Below are positions 1 to 8,647 of a stretch of 64,000 bases of DNA, piece after piece. Origin of the DNA: Streptomyces cinnamoneus (GTDB lineage Bacteria > Actinomycetota > Actinomycetes > Streptomycetales > Streptomycetaceae); assembly GCF_014650495.1 (NCBI RefSeq), contig NZ_BMVB01000011.1, positions 52,420-116,419 of the forward strand, read 5' to 3'. How positions within the stretch are numbered: the stretch's first letter is position 1; every line of letters starts with the position of its first letter. The notes under the pieces were generated by a model that saw nothing but the letters and a program-made list of their open reading frames with translations, had not been told where the DNA came from and ran no database searches. A program made the translations under genes and the position numbers.

Positions 1-140
1 CCACCCGGGTCGCGCCCGCCCACCCGGGTCGCGCCCGCCCACCCGGGTCGCGCCCGCCCACCCGGGTCGCGCCCGCCTACCCGGGCCGCGCCCGCCTACC
101 CGGGCCGAAGCCCGCCCCACCCGGGCCGAAGCCCGTCCCC
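1..140. repeat. 19-bp GC-rich tandem repeat
   Basis: At least five head-to-tail copies of a 19-bp unit (CACCCGGGTCGCGCCCGCC) run from the window edge to about base 97. One or two degenerate copies follow, in which the unit drifts to CCGGGCCGAAGCCCG. The array is cut by the window start, so its true copy number is unknown. Each copy holds the palindrome CCCGGG. No ribosome site or plausible reading frame accompanies it. Function unknown. Confidence 0.85.
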
Positions 141-401
141 GGGCTGAAACGCTCGCAGACCAAGCCCCGCAGGCCGGCCGGCCCGTGACCCGCGCCCGTG
201 GGCGGGACCCGTGGACCCGGGCCGGAGCCGGCCCCCGGCCTCCGCCCCCGGTCCGGAGGACGTCCCCCACACCGAGCCCGGGAGGGGCGCCCCGCACCGA
301 GCCCCGATCGGCCCCGGGCCGGCCGGTGACGGGCCCCGGGGCGGGCCGGGGGCCCGGAATATCCCTCGGCCCGGGGGCCGGCCGTGCGGCAGCATGAGCC
401 C
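141..401. other. Intergenic region upstream of pepN
   Basis: Very GC-rich, non-repetitive sequence between the tandem repeat and aminopeptidase N. No convincing -35/-10 pair, operator or terminator was found. Open frames across it on both strands are products of composition (Pro/Arg/Gly-rich) and have no ribosome site. Confidence 0.5.
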
Positions 402-2918
402 ATGCCCGTACTGACGCGCGACGAAGCGCAGACCCGAGCCCGCCTCCTCGACGTCCACCGCTACGCGATCGACCTCGACCTCACCCGCGGCGACGAGCAC
501 TTCGGCTCCACCACCACCATCCGCTTCACCGCCCGCGAAGCCGGAACCACATTCGTCGAACTGAAGCCCGCCGCCCTCCACCGCGCCACCCTCGACGGCC
601 ACCCCCTCGACCCGGCCGCCCTCCAGGACAACCGGCTCCCCCTGACCCTCACCGCAGGCGAGCACGAGCTGCACATCGAAGCCGACATGCGCTACTCCCG
701 CACCGGCGAGGGCATGCACCGCTTCACCGACCCCGCCGACGGGCACACCTACCTCTACACCCAGACCTTCCTCGACGACGTCCAGCGCGTCTTCGCCGCC
801 TTCGACCAGCCCGACCTCAAGGCCCTCTTCGACGCCACCGTCACCGCACCCCCCGAGTGGACCGTCCTCGGCAACGCCGTCGCCCACCGCACCGGAGAGC
901 CCGCCGAAGGCCGCTGGCAGCTGGCCACCACCAAGCCGCTGAGCACCTACTTCGTCGCCTTCGCCGCCGGCCCCTGGCACAGCGTCCGCACCGAACACGC
1001 AGGACTGCCCTTCGCCCTGCACTGCCGCCGGTCCCTCGCCCCCCACCTCGACGCCGACGCCGAGGAAATCCTCGACATCACCCGCCGCTGCTACGACCGC
1101 TACCACGAGATCTTCGACGAGCCCTACCCCTTCGACTCCTACGACCAGGCATTCGTCCCCGAATTCAACGCCGGCGCCATGGAGAACCCGGGCCTGGTCA
1201 CCTTCCGCGACGAATTCGTCTACCGCTCCGCCGTCACCGACACCGAACGCCAGACCCGCGGCATGGTCATCGCCCACGAAATGGCCCACATGTGGTTCGG
1301 CGACCTCGTCACCCTCCAGTGGTGGGACGACATCTGGCTCAACGAGTCCTTCGCCGAATACATGGGCTTCCAGGTCCTCGCCGAAGCCACCCGCTACACC
1401 GGCACCTGGACCGACTTCGCCATCGCCCGCAAGAGCTGGGGCTACGACGCCGACCAGCGCCCCTCCACCCACCCCGTCGCCCCCGCCCCCCAGGACGTGC
1501 GCGACACCGCCTCCGCCCTCCTGAACTTCGACGGCATCTCCTACGCCAAGGGCGCCTCCGCCCTCCGCCAACTCGTCGCCTGGCTCGGCGAGAAGGACTT
1601 CCTCGCCGGCATCAACGACCACTTCGCCCGCCACCGCTTCGGCAACGCCACCCTCGCCGACTTCATCGACTCCCTCGCCCGCCACACCGACCGCGACGTC
1701 CACGCCTGGGCCGAGAGCTGGCTGCGCACCAGCGGCGTCGACACCCTGACCCCCCACCTCACGGACGAGCCGGCACACGGCTGGCGGCTCGACCTCCACC
1801 ACGACGGCACCCGCCCCCACCACCTCGCCATCGGCCTCTACGACCACGCCCCCGGCGACCCCCGCACCCTCGTCCCCCGCACCCCCCTCATCGCCGACCT
1901 CCCCGCCGGCGGCGGCACCCGCACCCTCACCCCCGGCGGCCCCCGCCCCGCCCTCGTCCTCGCCAACGACGGCGACCTCACCTACACCAAGGTCCGCCTC
2001 GACCCCACCTCCTGGAACACCGCCCTCACCACCCTGTCCGCACTACCCGACCCCATCAGCCGGGCCGTCCTGTGGAACGCCGCCCGCGACATGGTCCGCG
2101 ACGGCGAGCTCGCACCCCGCGCCTACCTCGACGCCGCCCGCACCCACCTGCCCCACGAAGACGACATCGCCATCACCCAGGGCGTCCTCGCCTTCGCCCG
2201 CACCCAGATCGCCGACCGCTACACCACCCCCACCGACCGCCCCGCCGCCCTCGCCACCCTCACCGACCTCTGCCACGACCTGCTCGACCGCACCCACGGC
2301 ACCCCCGGCACCGAAGGGCTGCGCCTGACCGCCGCCCGCACGCTCATCGCCGGCGCCACCACACCCTCCACCCTCCAGGACTGGCTCCGGGCCGGCACCG
2401 CCCCCGGCGGCCCCGCCCTCGACCCCGAACTGCGCTGGCGCACCCTCGCCCGCCTCGCCGTCCTCGGCGCCGTCACCCCCCACGACATCGACACCGAACT
2501 CGCCCGCGACCCCAGCGCCACCGGCCAGGAAGGCGCCGCCCGCTGCCGCGCCGCCCTCCCCGACCCCGCCGCCAAGGAAGCCGCCTGGCACGCCCTCTAC
2601 ACCGGCGACCAGCTCAGCAATTACCTCTTCACCGCCACCGCCCAGGGCTTCTGGCAACCCGAGCAGACCGACCTCGTACGCCCCTACCGCGACCGCTACT
2701 ACCCCGACGCCGTCGCCCTCGCCGCCCGCCGCGGCCCCGCCCTCGCCTCCGCCGCCGGAACCCACGGCTTCCCCCACGTCCTCATCGAGGACGAAACCGT
2801 GCAGCGCGGCGAGGAGTGCCTGCGCGACGCCGCACCCACCCCCGCCCTGCGCCGCAAGCTCGTCGACCAGCTCGACGACCTGCGCCGCGCCCTCGCCGTC
2901 CGCGCCGCCCACGCATAG
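402..2918 (+). CDS. pepN: Aminopeptidase N (M1 zinc metallopeptidase)
   Basis: Cytosolic M1-family aminopeptidase that removes N-terminal residues from peptides; 838 aa, normal for actinobacterial PepN. The exopeptidase motif GAMEN lies near residue 257. The zinc site HEMAH near residue 292 is followed by WLNESFAEY, which supplies the third ligand (Glu about 18 residues on). The C-terminal half is the helical ERAP1-like domain. ATG 402 (MPVLTRDEAQ) was preferred to the in-frame GTG at 384 because its N-terminus matches the family. The coding strand is extremely C-rich, with GAA preferred over GAG. The gene is transcribed alone and ends at a strong bidirectional terminator. Confidence 0.96.
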   Translation: MPVLTRDEAQTRARLLDVHRYAIDLDLTRGDEHFGSTTTIRFTAREAGTTFVELKPAALHRATLDGHPLDPAALQDNRLPLTLTAGEHELHIEADMRYSRTGEGMHRFTDPADGHTYLYTQTFLDDVQRVFAAFDQPDLKALFDATVTAPPEWTVLGNAVAHRTGEPAEGRWQLATTKPLSTYFVAFAAGPWHSVRTEHAGLPFALHCRRSLAPHLDADAEEILDITRRCYDRYHEIFDEPYPFDSYDQAFVPEFNAGAMENPGLVTFRDEFVYRSAVTDTERQTRGMVIAHEMAHMWFGDLVTLQWWDDIWLNESFAEYMGFQVLAEATRYTGTWTDFAIARKSWGYDADQRPSTHPVAPAPQDVRDTASALLNFDGISYAKGASALRQLVAWLGEKDFLAGINDHFARHRFGNATLADFIDSLARHTDRDVHAWAESWLRTSGVDTLTPHLTDEPAHGWRLDLHHDGTRPHHLAIGLYDHAPGDPRTLVPRTPLIADLPAGGGTRTLTPGGPRPALVLANDGDLTYTKVRLDPTSWNTALTTLSALPDPISRAVLWNAARDMVRDGELAPRAYLDAARTHLPHEDDIAITQGVLAFARTQIADRYTTPTDRPAALATLTDLCHDLLDRTHGTPGTEGLRLTAARTLIAGATTPSTLQDWLRAGTAPGGPALDPELRWRTLARLAVLGAVTPHDIDTELARDPSATGQEGAARCRAALPDPAAKEAAWHALYTGDQLSNYLFTATAQGFWQPEQTDLVRPYRDRYYPDAVALAARRGPALASAAGTHGFPHVLIEDETVQRGEECLRDAAPTPALRRKLVDQLDDLRRALAVRAAHA

Positions 2919-3000
2919 TCCCGCCGGCCTGCCGGGCCGGTACGCGCACGGCCCCGGAGCCGAACGGCACCGCGCGCAGGAACGGTCCGCAGGAACGACG

Positions 3001-3035
3001 AAGGCCCCCGTCCCCTCGAAGGGGACGGGGGCCTT
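3001..3035. terminator. Bidirectional Rho-independent-type terminator
   Basis: Perfect 16-bp GC-rich stem (3001-3016 with 3020-3035) and a three-base loop. It lies between the convergent pepN and F0 b-like genes and is flanked by AA/TT at the stem base, so it can serve both strands. Confidence 0.9.
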
Positions 3036-3056
3036 GGCCCATGGCTCTGCCGGCGG

Positions 3057-3611
3057 TCAGTCGCGCTTCTCGCCCGTCGCCGCGTCCGACGGCTGCGCCG
3101 TACGCAGCTCCTCAAGGAAACGGTCGACGACACCGTTCTGCTGGGCGAAGTCGGCCATCGGCTCGCCGACGATCTTGCCCGCCAGCTGCGTGGCCAGCAC
3201 ACCGACCTGCTCGCGCAGCTCGGCCTCCGCCACCGCACGCTCCGCGTCGATCACCGCGTGACCCGCAGCGATGATCTCCTCGCGCTGACGCTGACCCTCG
3301 GCCCGCAGCTCGGCGATGATCGCCGTACCCTGCTCGACCGACTCCTGCCGCAGCCGCGCCGCCTCGTGCCGCGCCTCGGCCAGCAGCTCCTGGTACTCGG
3401 CGTGGACCCGCGCCGCCTCGGCACGCGTCTCCTCGGCCTCCTCGAAACGCCCCTCGGTGGCGTTCTCACGCTCGACGAGGACCTTGTTGATCCGCGGCAG
3501 GATCACCTTCGCCATCACGGCGAAAACGAGGAAGAACAGCACCAGCCCCAGGACGAGGGGCGCCAGGTCGGGCTTCAGAGGCCCTACATCGAGAGCAAAA
3601 GTCATGGCCAT
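3057..3611 (-). CDS. Stand-alone F0 ATP synthase subunit b-like protein
   Basis: 184-aa protein with the architecture of AtpF: one N-terminal membrane segment (about residues 17-36, LVLGLVLFFLVFAVMAKVIL), then a long charged coiled coil (40-150) and a short C-terminal part with VDRFLEEL, where AtpF binds delta. It keeps AtpF-like stretches such as ARHEAARLRQE and AEGQRQREEIIAAGH. No other atp gene is nearby, whereas AtpF is normally encoded inside the atpIBEFHAGDC operon, so this looks like a paralogue. ATG 3611 was chosen; ATG 3605 and GTG 3620 are in-frame alternatives, and an AAGG lies just upstream. Whether it enters the ATP synthase stalk or acts elsewhere is unknown. Confidence 0.85.
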   Translation of the reverse strand: MAMTFALDVGPLKPDLAPLVLGLVLFFLVFAVMAKVILPRINKVLVERENATEGRFEEAEETRAEAARVHAEYQELLAEARHEAARLRQESVEQGTAIIAELRAEGQRQREEIIAAGHAVIDAERAVAEAELREQVGVLATQLAGKIVGEPMADFAQQNGVVDRFLEELRTAQPSDAATGEKRD

Positions 3612-3931
3612 GGTGTGCACATTACCTTGAAGCCCGCCCCGGGCTCCGACCCGCACCCACCCCGGCACCCCCGCACGGCCCCCGCCACAGCCCCCAACTC
3701 ACCCGCGCCACAAGGCCCTGCCGGGTCAGTACCACCATCGGGCGAAACCTCCTGCACGCGAGGTCACGGACCGTGCACAGCCGGTAGCTTGACCCGTTGG
3801 TGCCAGCCCGGACCCCGCAACGGACCCCGGGAAAAGCCACACCGCCCCCCGGAACGAACCCCGGAAAAGACCACACGGAAAGCCGCCCCCACACCGCCGC
3901 CACACACCCGAGAACCCCGAGGGACACCTCC
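3612..3931. promoter_or_regulatory. Divergent promoter region with a TGCACG/CGTGCA inverted repeat
   Basis: 320-bp gap between the divergent F0 b-like gene and the siderophore-type decarboxylase. It must hold both promoters, but no clear -35/-10 pair is visible. An inverted repeat with arms TGCACG (3753-3758) and CGTGCA (3772-3777) and a 13-base spacer is the only operator-like element. No DmdR/IdeR iron box (TTAGGTTAGGCTAACCTAA type) was found, although one would be expected for an iron-regulated siderophore gene. Confidence 0.4.
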
Positions 3932-5350
3932 ATGCCTGCGCCGCCCCCACCCCCCACCACCCCCGCAACGGCACTCGCGGGCGGCGCCCAGGGAACCCGC
4001 GCCCTACGCCCCCTCCTCGACATCGCCCTGCACGCCCTCGCCCGCGGCGCCACCGCCCGCGGCGGCCCCCTGCCCGCCGGCGGACCCGAAACCGTCGCCG
4101 CCCGCATACGGGCCACCGCCAGCCCCGCCCTCCCCGAACACGGCACCGGCCCCGACGAAGCACTCCACACCCTCGTCCAGGCCCTCGCCGAAGGCGCCGC
4201 CGACCCCGCCGACCCGCACTGCGCCGCACACCTCCACAGCCCCCCACTGGCCCTGGCCACCGCCGCCGACCTCGCCGCCGGCACCCTGAACCCCTCCCTC
4301 GACTCCTGGGACCAGGCCCCCTCCGCGACCGCCCTGGAAGCCCTCACCACCCAGGCCCTCGCCGCCCTCGCCTACCCCGGCCGCCCCACCGCCGACGCCC
4401 TCGTCACCACCGGCGGCACCGAGTCCAACCAGCTCGCCCTCCTCCTCGCCCGCGAAGCAGCCCGCACCCGCGGCACCGGACCCCTGCACATCGTCTGCGG
4501 AGCCAACGCCCACCACAGCATCCAGCGCTCCGCCTGGCTCCTCGGCCTCCCGGCCCCCCACCGCCTCCCCACCCCCAGCGGCACCCTCAACCCCGAAGAC
4601 CTCCGCACCACCCTCACCACCCTCCACACCACCCCCACCCTCGTCGTCGCCACCGCCGGCACCACCGACGCCGGACACATCGACCCCCTGCCCCGCATCG
4701 CCGACCACTGCGCCGCCCACGGCGCCACCCTGCACGTCGACGCCGCCTACGGCGGCCCCCTGCTGTTCAGCGACACCCTCAAAAAAGCCCTCACCGGCCT
4801 CGACCGCGCCGACAGCATCACCCTCGACCTGCACAAACTCGGCTGGCAACCCATCGCCGCAGGACTCCTCGCCGTCCCCGACACCACCGCCCTGCGCCCG
4901 CTCGCCCACCAGGCGGACTACCTCAACGCCCCCGACGACACCGAGGCCGGCCTCCCCGACCTCCTCCACCGCTCCCTGCGCACCACCCGCCGCCCCGACA
5001 TCTTCAAGATCGCCGTCACCCTGCGCGCCCTCGGCCGCCGCGGCATCGCCGAACTCGTCGAACGCGTCTGCACCGCCGCCCACCATCTCGCCGACCTCGT
5101 CGACGCCCACCCCTCCTTCGAACTCCACTCCCGCCCCACCATCAGCACCGTCCTCTTCCGCCCCCTCGGCGCCGACCACCACACCACCGCCCACACCAGA
5201 CGCCGCCTCCTCCACAACGGTCACGCCGTCCTCGGCCGCACCAGCACCCCCCAGGGCCTCTGGCTCAAAGCCACCCTCCTCAACCCCCACACCCGCCCCG
5301 ACGACCTCCGACACCTCCTCACACTCGTGGAAGGCCACACCACCCGATGA
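3932..5350 (+). CDS. PLP-dependent decarboxylase, DesA/siderophore type
   Basis: Group II pyridoxal-phosphate decarboxylase, 472 aa, related to lysine or 2,4-diaminobutyrate decarboxylases of hydroxamate siderophore pathways. Visible landmarks are SLDSWDQAP (substrate region), TTGGTESNQLALL, the PLP-contacting HVDAAYGG, and DLHKLGWQP with the Schiff-base Lys at about residue 302. It would release CO2 from lysine to give cadaverine if DesA-like; the substrate cannot be read from sequence. ATG 3932 has GAGGGA seven bases upstream; the upstream extension is Pro/Arg-rich with no ribosome site. Its stop overlaps the next start (ATGA), so the pair is translationally coupled. The N-terminal about 60 residues are Ala/Pro-rich and poorly conserved. 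Confidence 0.85.
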   Translation: MPAPPPPPTTPATALAGGAQGTRALRPLLDIALHALARGATARGGPLPAGGPETVAARIRATASPALPEHGTGPDEALHTLVQALAEGAADPADPHCAAHLHSPPLALATAADLAAGTLNPSLDSWDQAPSATALEALTTQALAALAYPGRPTADALVTTGGTESNQLALLLAREAARTRGTGPLHIVCGANAHHSIQRSAWLLGLPAPHRLPTPSGTLNPEDLRTTLTTLHTTPTLVVATAGTTDAGHIDPLPRIADHCAAHGATLHVDAAYGGPLLFSDTLKKALTGLDRADSITLDLHKLGWQPIAAGLLAVPDTTALRPLAHQADYLNAPDDTEAGLPDLLHRSLRTTRRPDIFKIAVTLRALGRRGIAELVERVCTAAHHLADLVDAHPSFELHSRPTISTVLFRPLGADHHTTAHTRRRLLHNGHAVLGRTSTPQGLWLKATLLNPHTRPDDLRHLLTLVEGHTTR

Positions 5351-6777
5351 CCACCCCCCAGCCCCCCGCCTCCGCCCCCGACCAACCCCTCGACCTCGCC
5401 GGCATCGGCATCGGCCCCTTCAACCTCTCCCTCGCCGCCCTCGCCCAGCCCCTCCACGACCTGCGCGCCGCCTTCTACGACCAGAGCCCCACCTTCCAGT
5501 GGCATCCCGGCCTCCTCATCGACGGCACCACCCTCCAGGTCCCCTACCTCGCCGACCTCGTCACTCTCGCCGACCCCACCAGCCCCTGGAGCTTTCTCAA
5601 CTACCTCAAAACCCGCGAACGCCTCTACCCCTTCTACTTCTCCGAGCGCCACCACATCCACCGCGCCGAATACGACGCCTACTGCCGCTGGGTCAGCGAA
5701 AACCTCACCGGCCTCCACTTCAACCACCACATCGACGCCGTCCGCTGGAACCCCGAACGCGTCCTCTTCGAAATCGACTACACCCAACTCGACCCCGACG
5801 GCGAAGCCGACGCCCTCGGCCGCGCCTACACCCGCAACCTCGTCCTCGGCGTCGGCACCGCCCCCTACGTCCCCGAACCCCTGCGCCCCCTCGCCGAAGC
5901 CCCCGGCGTCCCCGTCATCCATGCCGCCGACTACCTCGAACACCGCGAAAAACTCCTCGAAGCCGAACACATCACCGTCATCGGCTCAGGACAATCCGGC
6001 GCCGAAGTCTTCCTCGACCTCCTCCGCCACCGCCCCACCGGCCGCGAAAAACTCGCCTGGCTCGCCCGCAGCCCGGCCTTCGCGCCCATGGAATACAGCA
6101 AACTCGGCCTCGAACACTTCACCCCCGACTACACCCACTACTTCCGCACCCTCCCCGAACCCGTACGCGACCAGGTCCTGCCCCAGCAATGGCAGCTCCA
6201 CCAAGGCATCGCCGCCCACACCATCGCCGACATCCACGACGAGCTCTACCGCCGCAGCCTCCACGGGGGCTGGCCCGACGCCGTCCTCACCCCCGGCGTC
6301 TTCGTCCGCACCGCCGGCCGCGTCGGCACCACCCGCGTCGAACTCCACCTCGAACACATCCAGCAAGGCACCCGCTCCCGCCTCACCACCGACGCCGTCG
6401 TCCTCGCCACCGGCTACCGCGAACGCCGCGTCGACACCCTCCTCGCCGCCCTCGACCCCTACGTCCGCCGCGACTCCAACGGCCGCCCCCGCATCGACGA
6501 ACACCACCGCCTCGTCCTCGACCCCTCCGTCAAGGGCGCCATCCACGTCCAGAACGCCGAAACCCACACCCACGGCATCGGCACCCCCGACCTCGGCCTC
6601 GCCGCCTGGCGCAGCGCCGTCATCCTCAACGCCCTCACCGGCAAGACCCACTACCCCCTACCGCACCGCACCGCCTTCACCACCTTCGGCCTGGAGCCGC
6701 GACCACAGCCACGGCCCCACACCGGCATCACCTCAGAAAACCGGCACACCATCCCGCGTCAGCTTCCAGTCCACTGA
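5347..6777 (+). CDS. Lysine/ornithine N-monooxygenase, DesB/IucD type
   Basis: FAD- and NADPH-dependent N-hydroxylase (476 aa) of the IucD/SidA/DesB family, which N-hydroxylates a diamine or the lysine side chain for hydroxamate siderophores. The FAD motif GIGIGPFNLSL is at residues 19-29, the NADPH motif VIGSGQSGAEV near 213, and the family ATGY box (VVLATGYRER) near 355. Coupled to the decarboxylase by an ATGA overlap. The two later steps of desferrioxamine synthesis (DesC acyltransferase, DesD NIS synthetase) are not encoded in the window. The 3' end overlaps the convergent nucleotidase by 45 bp. It is shown by pairing, not proven, that the decarboxylase product is its substrate. Confidence 0.87.
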   Translation: MTTPQPPASAPDQPLDLAGIGIGPFNLSLAALAQPLHDLRAAFYDQSPTFQWHPGLLIDGTTLQVPYLADLVTLADPTSPWSFLNYLKTRERLYPFYFSERHHIHRAEYDAYCRWVSENLTGLHFNHHIDAVRWNPERVLFEIDYTQLDPDGEADALGRAYTRNLVLGVGTAPYVPEPLRPLAEAPGVPVIHAADYLEHREKLLEAEHITVIGSGQSGAEVFLDLLRHRPTGREKLAWLARSPAFAPMEYSKLGLEHFTPDYTHYFRTLPEPVRDQVLPQQWQLHQGIAAHTIADIHDELYRRSLHGGWPDAVLTPGVFVRTAGRVGTTRVELHLEHIQQGTRSRLTTDAVVLATGYRERRVDTLLAALDPYVRRDSNGRPRIDEHHRLVLDPSVKGAIHVQNAETHTHGIGTPDLGLAAWRSAVILNALTGKTHYPLPHRTAFTTFGLEPRPQPRPHTGITSENRHTIPRQLPVH

Positions 6778-8529
6778 CGAGAAAGCCGCCACATCGATAG
6801 ACTGCTTCGCCTTCACCCAACCGATGATCGTGTTACGGATCTCATCGGAATTCGCCCACACCTGCTTGGCGCGCGCCACGTGCGGGAAGTTCCCCCCACC
6901 ACTTGCCCGGTAGTTGTTCACCGCCAACACGAACTCCGCAGAATCCACGAGCGGCTTCCCGTCGAACGAGAGATTAACGATCCGCGAACCCGGCGCCTTC
7001 GCGACATCGATCTCGTACGACAAGCCGCTCACCACGTCGTAGTTGTAATCCGGAATCCCCTCCGCATTCGTCAGCTTCGCCGGGTCCACCGGCGCACCCG
7101 TCGCCGTCTGCACGTAATAACGCGCCGAGAACTCCAGATACGCCCGCACCTGCGCACCCGTCATCACACGCGCCTCCAGCGTGTTCTCGAACGGATACAG
7201 ACCCGCCACCTCCCGGATCGTCACCTTCCCCGCAGGCACCGCAGCCGTACGCGAAAAACACGACGCCTGCGACAGCACCGGCAACGACGCGTACGCCGTA
7301 CCCACCAGCGCCGCCCGCACCGTCTCCGCCTGCACATGGTTGATGAAATCGATGATCGGCGTGTCCTTGTAGGCCGCCTCCGCCGCACCCATCGCCGCCG
7401 ACGACGTACCGATCACCTGATTCACATACGCCACGACCTTCCGGTGCTCATCACCCAGCAGCCCCGTGATCCTGCGGTCCTCGGCCACCGAGTTGGAATT
7501 CAGCACCTTCGCCGCCACCGACTCCACCTGCCAGCCGCCGCGCTCCCACACCAGATCGAAGTCGAACAGCGTCAGCCGCTGCCCCCACTTCAGCGGCTCC
7601 GACAGCACCACCTGCTTGCCCGTCGCCTTGTTCGTCACCCGGTACTCGGGAATCTCGGTGTGAGCGTGCCCGACGAGAATCGCATCGATGCCCGGCACCT
7701 GCTCCGCCACCAGAGCCGCCGCATTCTCGACGTACGGCAGCTGATCACCGTACGACGACGTACCACTGGAACCCGAGTGCGCCGAAACGATCACCACATC
7801 CGCACCCATCGACCGCAGCTTCGGCACCCACTTCGCCGCCTGCTCCTCCAGGCCGGGGAACACCATCTTCCCCTGCACATTCGCCTTGTCCCAGATCGCA
7901 ATACCCGGATTGGTCAGCCCCAGGACCGCCACCCGCACATCACGCCCGTGCGGCGTGCACACCGTCTTCATCACATACGGCGGAAAGGCCGGGCGCATCG
8001 TCTTCGCATCCAGAGCATTCGCCCCCAGGATCGGGAAACGGCACTGCTCCTGGAACTTCCGCAGCGTCGGAATGCCATAGTTGAACTCGTGGTTGCCCAG
8101 CGCGGCCGCGTCATAACCGATGGCGTTCATCGCCTGCGCCATCGGATGCACCGGACCGTTCGCACCCGTGATCGGATCGACCTTGGCGTAGTAGTACGAC
8201 AGCTGAGTGCCCTGGATCGTGTCACCCGCGTCGATCAGCAGCGTATTCCGCCGCCCCTTCTCCGCACGCACCTGGTTCACCAGCGTGGAGATCTTCGCCA
8301 GGCCCACATCGTTGTGCGCCTTGTCATCGAACTCCGCATCGGTGAAGTAGTCCCAGTTGAAGACGTTCCCGTGCAGATCCGTGGTGCCCATCACCGTGAA
8401 CGAGTACCGCTTCTTCCGGCGTCCCGACGACTCGGCCTCCGCCGGCACCGTCCCCACCGCGCCCGCCAACGCGACACCCGCGCCCGTCACGGCCGTACGC
8501 CCCAGGAAATTCCTACGGTTGAGCGACAT
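6733..8529 (-). CDS. Tat-exported bifunctional metallophosphatase/5'-nucleotidase
   Basis: 598-aa secreted calcineurin-like phosphoesterase with a C-terminal 5'-nucleotidase domain; it should hydrolyse extracellular nucleotides or 2',3'-cyclic nucleotides for phosphate and nucleoside scavenging. A twin-arginine signal (LNRRNFLGRTAV, residues 3-14) precedes a hydrophobic stretch and an Ala-rich cleavage region. Metal motifs are TDLHGNVFNWDYF, DAGDTIQG, GNHEFNYG, SAHSG and VGHAHTEIP. ATG 8529 was chosen over ATG 8547 because GGGGAGA lies about ten bases upstream. The 3' end runs 45 bp into the convergent monooxygenase gene, so the two transcripts have complementary ends. Confidence 0.93.
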   Translation of the reverse strand: MSLNRRNFLGRTAVTGAGVALAGAVGTVPAEAESSGRRKKRYSFTVMGTTDLHGNVFNWDYFTDAEFDDKAHNDVGLAKISTLVNQVRAEKGRRNTLLIDAGDTIQGTQLSYYYAKVDPITGANGPVHPMAQAMNAIGYDAAALGNHEFNYGIPTLRKFQEQCRFPILGANALDAKTMRPAFPPYVMKTVCTPHGRDVRVAVLGLTNPGIAIWDKANVQGKMVFPGLEEQAAKWVPKLRSMGADVVIVSAHSGSSGTSSYGDQLPYVENAAALVAEQVPGIDAILVGHAHTEIPEYRVTNKATGKQVVLSEPLKWGQRLTLFDFDLVWERGGWQVESVAAKVLNSNSVAEDRRITGLLGDEHRKVVAYVNQVIGTSSAAMGAAEAAYKDTPIIDFINHVQAETVRAALVGTAYASLPVLSQASCFSRTAAVPAGKVTIREVAGLYPFENTLEARVMTGAQVRAYLEFSARYYVQTATGAPVDPAKLTNAEGIPDYNYDVVSGLSYEIDVAKAPGSRIVNLSFDGKPLVDSAEFVLAVNNYRASGGGNFPHVARAKQVWANSDEIRNTIIGWVKAKQSIDVAAFSSVDWKLTRDGVPVF

Positions 8530-8647
8530 ATGGTCTGTTCTCCCCATTCATATCCAGAACCAACGCGCGTAGATTCTGGCCCAGCCACCGCCCCCACCAA
8601 CACCCTTCACACGTTGCGATCCCATCACCGGCTGAGACGCTGACCCC

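Noticed and set aside
96..1847. Long minus-strand open frame (583 codons) antisense to pepN
   Set aside because: Gly/Val/Glu/Ala-rich translation caused by C-ending codons on the real strand; no family resemblance or ribosome site.
3612..3931. Iron box for the siderophore-type genes
   Set aside because: No TTAGGTTAGGCT-like palindrome present.
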